This document shows, in pieces, positions 55,904 through 64,000 of a DNA stretch of 64,000 nt. The DNA lies in assembly GCF_904849725.1 (NCBI RefSeq), contig NC_058518.1:330234581-330298580 (forward strand), in the 5' to 3' direction. The translations under genes were made by a program, and so were the position numbers. Below the pieces are notes generated by a model that was given only the letters and a program-made list of their open reading frames with translations, did no database searches and had not been told where the DNA came from. Numbering within the stretch: the first letter of the stretch is position 1; each line of letters begins with the position of its first letter. The DNA is from Hordeum vulgare subsp. vulgare (Eukaryota; Streptophyta; Magnoliopsida; Poales; Poaceae).

Positions 55904-56520
55904 TGCCATATGTGATAATCTTGACAAGTTTCATCTCAATCCAAACTGATTTGATTCACCGAAATATTCCAAAACCCTCTCTGTCCAGAACCAAATTTGA
56001 CAAACTATACATTACCAAGTTTCTCCTTTTCTCAAATTTTGTGGACATGTTCCATTCCCCTAATAATGCTTCCACACCAAGTGGTGCATCAAGGAGAACA
56101 AATCCACTTGTCTGAATCTCCTCAAAACCACTTCTCCTCATTTCTAGAATTGGGAATATTTGCATTGTCAAGTTTCCCCAATTGGTCCCAAACTTTTTGG
56201 GTGTGCTCTAATTATTAAATAATGCCACCACATTAAGTGGTGCATTAGGGGGGATTAATTTGCATGCATAGATCCAGAGAAATCAAATTTTGCCCATTTA
56301 TTGGGTTTATAGAGTTTACATTGGAAACTTTCATCACCAAATCCCAAATTTGGTGATAAACCTTATTTGTATCTAACATTGGATTGTGTTAAATATTATG
56401 GGAAGTAGACTCCATTTACTTTCCCAAAACTACATCAGAGACCTTGTGCTTATTTACCAAACTTGCTGTTTTGGCCCCTTTCACTATTGTACTTTAGCTC
56501 AAAATTTTACCTCGTCTCCT
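55904..56520. other. AT-rich retroelement sequence right of Copia 2
   Basis: No gene. Contains two versions of AATGCCACCACATTAAGTGG-like text: AATGCTTCCACACCAAGTGG near 56065 and AATGCCACCACATTAAGTGG near 56220. This short repeated phrase is typical of LTR or leader sequence. Confidence 0.35.
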
Positions 56521-58560
56521 CCTACTTACCCTTTACCTCTAATAAAGTTGCATGTCCTCAGATCAATCATGGAGAGGGCTAAATCCCACTTTTACATCTA
56601 TGAACAGCCACCTTTCCCTCCTCTCTATCTACTCTCCTCCACTCATGGCTTTTACAGGGCATGCAAGGCCATGAAGGCATTGTTTACTCCCTCCTAGGAC
56701 TAGTGGACATGGTGGGACACGTCCAGAGCATGCCGGCATGGAGTGGCATGCAATATGGGCGCTGTGGAGCATGCTATAGTGCGCTGCCGCACTATAGCCG
56801 CCCCATCCAAAAGCTCCCGACCACCTCGAGCCGCCCCCGCACGCCTGCCGGTACACCTCCACGTCTACAACATGCCACTAGGTTAACTCCATCCTCTCCT
56901 CCCCCTCTACGGACCTCCCCTCGCATGTGCACGGTGCCACCCGAGAGCTCTAGTAAGCTCACTCACACGCGTGAGCCCCGTCGACCTCTGGCTCCCCCCT
57001 CTCTCTCTCTCTTCCCCTGATCGTGGACTATATCCACAAATACCCTTAAGCAACCCCTACCATCTCATGTGGCCACCAGAACCAGTTTTACGATCACCAG
57101 CGAGCTCTACCCATGGTGTACCACGCCCTCACCTATTTAAGCCACCCTGATCTCCCTCTACCCACCGAGCACCCTCTGCTACTCACAATCGAGCCCTCAT
57201 GCCATACATTTCACCTCCCCAGCGCTTTGTGCTCGGGATCAACACGGACTCCACCTCCTCGGGTCGCTGGAGTGCGCACGATACAGCCCTCCTTCGTCCA
57301 TGTTTTCTTCTGATCCAGAGTCACAATGCGTCCCTCACCCCATTCCCCCTCCTCCTTTCTCTGATTGCAGCCCAGGGCGATCAGCTTGACCTAGATTCGG
57401 AACTCTGCCGCTTGGGTCCAACATCGCCATCTCTTCCATCATCGCCAGCGGCAAGGCCAACCTCTCTTCCAAGCACTCGAGCTCCCTGTCTACGCCCGTG
57501 CCCTTGTCGCCTAAGTCCATCATCGAAATCACCGACGGAGAGGCCCTCCTGCTCCATGTCCCAACATAGAAGACGATCCCGGGGTCCACCTATCGGCCTC
57601 ATCGCTCCTCGCCTCTCACTGGTGGGTGGGGCCCACCCGTCAGATTCAAATCTGACAACCGCGCGTGTATCGGAAGGTGGAATACGTCTGTGACGTGACT
57701 GTGTGGCACGAGCTGCTTTTCCTTATGGACCGGCTTGGCTGATGCTTTTGGGCCCAAATGAGTAGTAGTGTTTTCCTTCTTTTCTAATTATCAGAACCTT
57801 CCAAAAATTCCACATGTCACAATCATGTCCAAATTTGATGCTTCAAATTTTGACCTATTCGTAAAAATACCACCTATCTTTTGGTGATACTGCCCTAATT
57901 TTTCACCACAACATTTTGCCCTCATCAAATTTAAATTTAAATTTGAACTACTAGGGCCCACCTTGCAAAATCCCTAGAGGATACAAATCAACTCCAAATA
58001 GAGTGATTCAAATTTCCACAGACTCCAAAAATCTTCCTTTATGTTTCTAGGTAGGATGAACATTTTTCCCATGCTATATTTTGGTTGGACCAAATAAATA
58101 GCTTCCTTTACCATTTATTCCATATTAGAAAATCCCTAGAATATTCACCCCAACCCCAAATCCAATGAAATCACTTCCTAAATGTTTCTAATATCATGTC
58201 CTATTTAATGGGCGCATCCACTCATTTTTAGGAAAATATTGTTTGTAGACTTCTTGTGGGGCTAGTAATGCTTCCATATCCATCGTTCAAAAATCTCTCG
58301 TGATCCAAATCCATTAGAGCAACTTTAGGTACTTTTATTATGACCATAGTCATCATAGAAAAATAAAGTTTATATTTTTGAACAGTTTTGGTTGTTCTCT
58401 TGTTGTGTGGCTTATTGTGGTTGTTTCCACCGATAGTTCACAAAGTAGACGAGGTAATCGGAGTTGAACTAGAAGCTCGTGAAGACATCGAAGACTTTGC
58501 TGAACCACGCAAGCAACCCTTTGACCATGACTAGGAAACCATTTTATGCATGTCATATAG
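56521..58560 (+). other. GC-rich stretch, probable LTR remnant
   Basis: GC content rises between about 56640 and 57700, with CACCTATTTAAGCCACCCTG near 57130 as a possible TATA region, and CT runs near 56998-57014. Open frames on both strands are long only because of composition; no domain is recognised. The sequence 57770-58350 is AT-rich again. LTR borders could not be placed. Confidence 0.3.
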
Positions 58561-60130
58561 CACTTTATTTCATTGCATCTGAATCATGTTGAATCGGTAA
58601 CCACCTCGGTGGGTTGCTCTGATAACTGCTCGTTGATACTTGCACTAAGCATTACCCTACCTTCCTACGAGGGTTGTGCGGATGGGAAGTAGATACGATG
58701 CTAAAGTAGTCGTTACACAATTGGGATGGGAATATGCATGGTGTCGAAAGAGAAATGAATTCAAAGACTTTTCAAAAACCCCATCGGGTGCCACTAATGC
58801 CCGAGGGAAATGGAGTAGAGCTAGGTAACCACTTGAGAAACAGGTGGTGTACCAAGGCAAGTGAGTGTTTTCTCTTCAAAAACGGATTGGTTTAAGTTGC
58901 GACCGTTACTCCATTCTTACACGTGCTACCATGATACCCCTTTATGGGACGGGGCTTTATTGATTACCTTAGTTGATGCTAGCATAGAGCATTGCTAGTG
59001 GCAGGAGGGGCAGAGTTACCCTCTTGCTACAGGGTCGTGCTTAGTAGGGCGACCATGGGCTATTTTGAAAGACACTAGGCACACTATTGCGTGCCCTCAT
59101 GGATGGTACGATCTGGAGTGAAGCTCATATGATGTACATCATGAGGGATGGCACCAAAGAGTGGACTCTTTGTTTAGTGGCACCAGAGGAAAGGTATTGT
59201 TTGGGTGCTTATCTCGGGTATGTAATATACCGCGAGTCATGGATGACAAGGAAGTTCCCTGAGTCTTGTGGGTACAGCGTGCAAACCTCTGCAAAGTGTA
59301 AAACTATTCGAATAGCCATGTCCACGGTCAAGGACATCTGGATAACTGCTCTTGGGCTACGTTCTTGGATTCCAAACTTGGTGTGTGTGTGAGAAAGATG
59401 GTTCTTGAGCTAAGTCAGATGACTTGACATAATGAATGAACATGAGATGTTCAACCCCTGCTTACGATGATATATGTAACTTGATCGTATGATATCTTCA
59501 ATTTTTTTATGCATGCTTTACAAGTTGATTTGAACATGTCATTGCACTCAAAATTTGCTTTCCGCAACTTACCTACTTAGTGTTATATCATGCATTGTCA
59601 TTGCCTTGCACCTGGTTATTTTATTGGCCAGGCATGAGAGGACAAGATATGATGAAGATTACCTTGGTGACGTACGTGTGAGCTAGGACGCTTCCCAGTC
59701 AGAATGCGTGTAAGGTTAAGGCAGATAGCATGGGTTCGCGCTATGGATGAATACTTTCCGCTGCTAATATATGAAGACTTGGCCATAAAGGCCACATTCG
59801 AGTAAAATGGCACGTAATGGATGTAAGACTCTTGTTATACAGTTTGTGTGTGTTCACTGGGCATTAGTCTCTGGGGTAACTGTGCATGTAAATTCGGTGA
59901 TCACGACTTATGAGTTGGCGTACCCATAGAGCTCGTATGAGAGCCATACTAACAATAGGAAGGCCATAGTAAGCATGGACCTTAGTCAGGACGGAAACTA
60001 GCCCTTAGACCCCAAAATCACTTGCAAAACCTATTGGTCTCCTATCCTCTTCAGATCTAGCCAACTACAAAAACCTTTTATACTCAACTCATCCACTCTT
60101 GACATATTAACCCTCCTCTCACCATCTTGT
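58561..60130 (+). other. Probable leader of an old plus-strand retroelement
   Basis: No domain-bearing frame. The 101-codon open stretch at 59087-59392 has no recognised family. It lies between the LTR-like region and the Gag-like remnant, so it is probably the untranslated leader. Confidence 0.35.
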
Positions 60131-60132
60131 AG

Positions 60133-60960
60133 ATGGTCGTTGCTCCCCTCGGACTCCTTGTGACTGGATTCCCACCTCTCCTAAGAGAGAGTGCCTCCAG
60201 CAATGCAACTATCCTTCAGAGCCGATGTACACCCTGCATGAGCTTAATAATTGCGAGCTCGGAACCGAGTTATATGCCAAAGTGGTCATACCAAACAAGA
60301 CACTACACCAGAGTTGGTCTTTGTTGGGCCACCTATGACAACAAGGGACATGGCTATTCAGCAGGCAACCTACGAAGCCCTTCTCTGTCTTCGAGATCTT
60401 CTCCCGAAAATGAAAGAAGGACAAGCTACCCGCCACCTATTTAGCAAGAGTGGATTTGGAGCCCATGTTCAAGTGATGGATTTCCCCGAAGACGAAGGCC
60501 CAACCCTCGAGCTCCAAGTCTGCTTCACCAACGTGGCAGATCACCTTCTTTGTTATCTTACTAAAGAATTCCTCAAGTCCCACCAGGATTTCCCTTCACT
60601 CCTGCACCTCCACTGCCTTGAGAAGAAGAAGGTGGTCGAGCAAGAACAACATATTGCTGCCCTACAAGTCTAAATCACCAACCAAAAGCAACAAATTGAG
60701 GAACTTCATGATGCCTGCAACCGAGCCCCATGCATAAGGTATAGGAACAAATTTCCATATCCACCGCGTGGAGGGCCATCATCAAACCACCAACGTCAAA
60801 ACCGAAGCCAAATAACAACCTCTGGATTCTCGTCACATGTTTCACATGCGGAAAACATGGGCACCATGTCAGGAGGTGCCCCAACAAACAGCCGACTATC
60901 GCATACCCACTGGTGCCCCAGGAGGACCTAGAAGCTGAAGACCGAGAGTCCTTTCCCCGA
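60133..60960 (+). pseudogene. Gag-like remnant with zinc knuckle and dsRBD-like segment
   Basis: In shifting frames: YTLHELNNCELGTELYAKVV (about 60229-60290), then TPELVFVGPPMTTRDMAIQQ ATYEALLCLRDLLP (from 60306), a pattern resembling a double-stranded RNA-binding fold, then a helical stretch EQEQHIAALQV, a stop at 60671-60673, then ITNQKQQIEELHDACN. The C-terminus has CFTCGKHGHHVRRCP (60838-60879), an exact CX2CX4HX4C zinc knuckle, in another frame. The combination fits the nucleocapsid part of a grass Gypsy Gag. The dsRBD-like reading is tentative. Confidence 0.55.
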
Positions 60961-61269
60961 AGCATGAAGCAAGGCATGACTACTTGAGTCCGAGGACCCC
61001 TAGGGTAGGATGAGTCGTGTATCCCCAATGCAAAGTCGAGTTCGTGTAATGGTTCATATGAAACCATGTTGTGTGTTGTTTGTTTTTGTTTGTTTGTGTT
61101 TTGGTATAAGTCGCACTTTTTCCATAGGCAACATGTACGTGACTGTGCCGCCTATCTTATCTTAATAAATGTTGTAGTATTTTTGCCACTTGTTTGATTG
61201 CACTTTCATTACACCACCCCCTTAGGCACTCCCCTCTATGCTATTTTATCCTCTCACCTTTCTCGACAA

Positions 61270-61497
61270 ATGAAGACCAGCAAGACAACAGGCACCAAGG
61301 AGCCACCTCGAAAACAACTAGCACTAAAAACTTTGGCTACAATATACTCAACAAGACGCAACCCCATAGAGTTATGCTTCTCCCTCAAGATTGGAAACCC
61401 CTCCCTAGAACGACCTAGATCTCACAAGATACCCCAGCTCAAACATGTGGTCTCGTGTTTAATACATGGGTTTTCCAGAGCACGTGTTGAGCTTTAG
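61270..61497 (+). other. Small ORF with a histone-H3-tail-like motif
   Basis: ATG at 61270 opens 75 codons: MKTSKTTGTKEPPRKQLALK and on, ending FSRARVEL. KTTGTKEPPRKQLALK resembles the histone H3 N-terminal tail KSTGGKAPRKQLATK. The rest does not resemble the H3 core. It could be a motif carried by a retroelement ORF or chance. Confidence 0.35.
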
Positions 61498-62640
61498 TGA
61501 CTCCTGTTTAGCACTGGGTTTGTTATGGAAGTAGTGATCATAGTGAACAAACATCTTTCATTCTTGAGCTAGCTCCAGAACCTTGATGCCATAGGAAGGA
61601 TTGTTCTAAGGATATATGATTTGTAGACAATGATTTTATTTAGCCACAATAGAAGTCTCAAGGATATAGTTGAGCCCCCTTTTTGGTGGATTATGGGATT
61701 TTCATGGTCGTATGTAAACTTGGTGGATCAGGTTGATAGAACAGCATAGCTTGCTTCCCCTTTTTAGTAAATTGGATTTAGTAGGACAATAGTGAACACA
61801 ATTCAAAATCCTTGGTGGTATGATAATTGACTTTGACAAGTAATGGACGTGGATTGATAATGTTGCAATAATGACTTCGAGTAACTAGTAGAATTCTCAT
61901 CAAACATGAGATTCGTAATTAAATAGGTGATCCTAATAGGGTGTTGGTGTTAAATAAGTCTACATGGTTCAGTGTAATTTGGATATACTTCGATGATCTT
62001 AGTCTTGATGCCATGTTTCTGGTGGATGGTAAGATAGGAAAATTTCAAAGTTGTCAAAATTGATTTAAGTATCTATATAAGCTTGACCTTGGAGTTAGTT
62101 GCTCATGATATTGGGAGTTGGTAGCTATACTGTGATAATTGTCCTTGCAATGATTTGTGGATTATAGGAAGTCTAGGAAACTATGTAGAACCCCATCGAC
62201 ATTGGATTTGTAGCAGTAGTGAATCATGTAATAACTAATGGCATTTAAGGATTAATTGATCGGATTTGTAGGAGGGAAACAAGATCTTGGATTGGTATAT
62301 TACGTGTTTCCTTGGTATAGGAATACATAACCTTAGCCCTTGGATAACTTAGCTGAGCAGTTGGATTTGTACTGTCTTAATCAAGCTTAGCAACTTGTAT
62401 GATTTCCCGAGGAATTGTTTACGTAGGGATACATGTGAGTTGGTTATAGTATACTTATGAGATTTTGATTTAGCCCTTCTCTCGAACCTTGGAGTTGCAT
62501 AGCATAAGAGGTGTTGGAGTTGACTTATATGGGATGGTAATTTTGATAAGATTGGATGATTCTATTTGGAGAAATAAGTAGGACTATTGGCATCCAAGAA
62601 CCATGCTCAAGAATAAGATGATAGACTTTCACTCACATCC
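61498..62640. other. Non-coding, degenerate retroelement interior
   Basis: Stop-rich in all frames, with no recognised motif. By position, between the Gag-like remnant and the reverse transcriptase remnant, it may be decayed Pol sequence. Confidence 0.3.
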
Positions 62641-62676
62641 TAACTTCTTCAACCCTGTAGCTTCACCAAGCCATAA

Positions 62677-62697
62677 TATGGTCATATTATGACCATA
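62677..62697. repeat. 21-bp perfect palindrome
   Basis: TATGGTCATA T TATGACCATA, arms of 10 bp around one base, at 62677-62697. Confidence 0.85.
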
Positions 62698-62849
62698 GGT
62701 CTTGGCTCTAAGTCATTACACAATGGACAATACTCCATCTCGACAACCACCAATCATGTCCACCAGGACGGTGGACATGAAGAACTAGATTATGTTGAAC
62801 CACAAACCCCTGTACAAGTGAGCATCCGGAACAAATCCCCGCTCCTCTC

Positions 62850-63040
62850 ACATACCCCATGAACAATGTGCTTATGTGATGCTTGGAGAAATATGTTTTT
62901 GTCCTCATGGATGACATACTTATTTACCCAATAAGAGAAGGAACACATTAGTCCTATTTGGATAAGCCCCAAATGCAGCGATTGCCATTCTTCTCAAGTG
63001 TAAGATTTTACCTTGAAGAAGTGGACTCCTCGCAGAACCT
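62850..63040 (+). pseudogene. Degenerate Ty3/Gypsy reverse transcriptase fragment
   Basis: Plus frame from 62856: PMNNVLM, stop, CLEKYVFVLMDDILIYPIRE, GTH, stop, SYLDK, then (shifted) VRFYLEEVDSS. MDDILIY sits where Ty3-type enzymes have [YF][VI]DDIL, and the later FYLEEV matches their FWLEEV block. The catalytic Asp pair is present but the preceding residue is Met. Two in-frame stops. It implies that the 55.9-64 kb sequence is one old plus-strand Gypsy copy. Confidence 0.6.
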
Positions 63041-63111
63041 CCAAGAAGCAGAAGACAATCCTACCAAAGAAATACGAAGAACCACTACGTTTGGGAAACC
63101 ACGAAGACGAC

Positions 63112-63134
63112 GAAGAAGAAGAAGAAGAAGAAGG
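63112..63134 (+). repeat. (GAA)n microsatellite
   Basis: An uninterrupted GAA run of about seven units at 63112-63134, preceded by GAAGAC. Confidence 0.85.
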
Positions 63135-64000
63135 AGCAATAGAGGTCAACTACCACTCCTCTAGCATCTACACCAACTATGTCAAGAAGCATCGACATTC
63201 AAGCACGATGAAGCCTTTGGACACCAAGAGAAATTAAAGAGCTCCTTTTTGGTCCAATCAAGGACGTGAAGCCTGGTTGGGCCATGGTGAAACCCCTGTA
63301 AAGGGTGGTTCATCCCACTTGCCAAGCCTCAAACCTTGGGGATTAGATGACTGGTCTATGCTTTTGGGTAACCAACTCATCTAGGACCCCTCAAAAACCT
63401 TCCTAGATGGTAGAACCAGTTTTAAACATCGAGTCTCTAAGCTTAGTATTAGGGATGAGTCTAAACCCAAACCTTTCCTTAAGTAGCTACGAAGAGGATA
63501 GAAGACCAAGCACTTGAAGACACGCCAGAAATGTGCGTCCGTGACGACAAAGACAAATATCCAAAGACGAATGAAGAACATACCTGGGCAACTTACTCAA
63601 GTAGAATAACAAGCCTACGTCAACGCACCTCAACACTCCCAAGGATGAAGACCCCGTGCGACTAAAGATCACATGCTTTAAGGAAGTCAAGCATTTTCCC
63701 CATCGACGGGAAGCTACACCAAAACCTTGACCCTTCTATTCTAACCCAAGACATCTAGATGCCACTAACCAACGTGAGAAACCCCAGGACCAGCATACAG
63801 ACATACTACCTTGCCATGTATTCCGACTTTGGAGTACACACACAAGCCAGACCCTTCCCCGAACCTTGTTCATCAAGCCCTTGACCTTGGTCAAAACTAA
63901 CACATTGTAAGAACCATGTTCACCCTCGGAAGAAGCCAAGAGAAGCATTCGAAGTTGTATCATCACACACTTCAAGATCCAACGGAGCAATCACATCGGA
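63135..64000. other. Unassigned sequence to window end
   Basis: No recognisable domain. Short open frames on both strands only. It may be the decayed continuation of the Gypsy copy marked by the reverse transcriptase remnant. Confidence 0.3.

Noticed and set aside
56661..57693. Overlapping 119- and 164-codon ORFs in the GC-rich stretch
   Set aside because: Open on both strands, low-complexity Pro/Ser/Thr/Arg-rich translations, no conserved motif; probably LTR sequence.
1..64000. tRNA, rRNA or intact host protein genes
   Set aside because: Looked for tRNA-like cloverleaf ends, rRNA motifs and long domain-bearing frames; found none that are not retroelement-derived. A covariance-model scan would be decisive.

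Overview
The window looks like a stretch of a large grass genome, most likely a Triticeae species (wheat, Aegilops, rye or barley). The basis is recognition of LTR sequences typical of those genomes: Angela/WIS/BARE-1-type Copia LTRs (TGTTGGAAATATGCCCTAG... to ...CGTTCCCCAACA) and Sabrina/WHAM-type Gypsy LTRs (TGATACGTCTC... ). Species and chromosome cannot be resolved. I see no intact host gene. Almost everything is LTR retrotransposon, much of it nested, with several unexplained tandem or inverted repeats between elements.

Layout. 1-5866: an antisense Ty3/Gypsy element with two RNase H domains (Tat-type order), 5' LTR at 5396-5866, 3' end outside the window. 5867-10420: a possible two-exon gene fragment, then a 69-bp tandem repeat built from three 23-bp subunits, split by a solo LTR (7631-9342, TSD CCTCT), then a ~128-bp tandem triplet. 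10421-18960: AT-rich blocks full of GCCATG motifs on both sides of a gene-like, hairpin-rich core, which is split by an antisense Copia solo LTR (13525-15308, TSD CAATC). 18961-19638 and 40306-44990: an old retroelement with a degenerate Transposase_28-like ORF. It hosts Copia element 1 (19639-40305, TSD ATGGC) and a Gypsy solo LTR (42810-44284).

Copia 1 contains three younger insertions: an antisense solo Gypsy LTR in the integrase region (24831-26480, TSD GGTAT), a complete non-autonomous Gypsy element in its 3' LTR (29004-37231, TSD TAAGT), and an antisense solo LTR of its own family in the same LTR (38322-40145, TSD GTGAA). Without these it is about 8.95 kb. Copia element 2 (45622-55898, TSD ACACA) carries a truncated antisense Gypsy piece (51001-52761) and lies in another old retroelement. 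That host element appears to continue to 64000, with a zinc-knuckle Gag-like remnant near 60.8 kb and a broken reverse transcriptase near 62.9 kb.

All polyproteins are broken by stops, frameshifts or deletions. The least decayed frame is the Gag-protease frame of the nested Gypsy element (30901-32886, a single internal stop). No functional pathway or operon is present; the window mainly records insertion followed by LTR-LTR recombination. I did not find a convincing new biological system. The least explained structures are the 23x3-bp higher-order repeat, the GCCATG-rich blocks and the cluster of hairpins at 13.1-13.2 kb.
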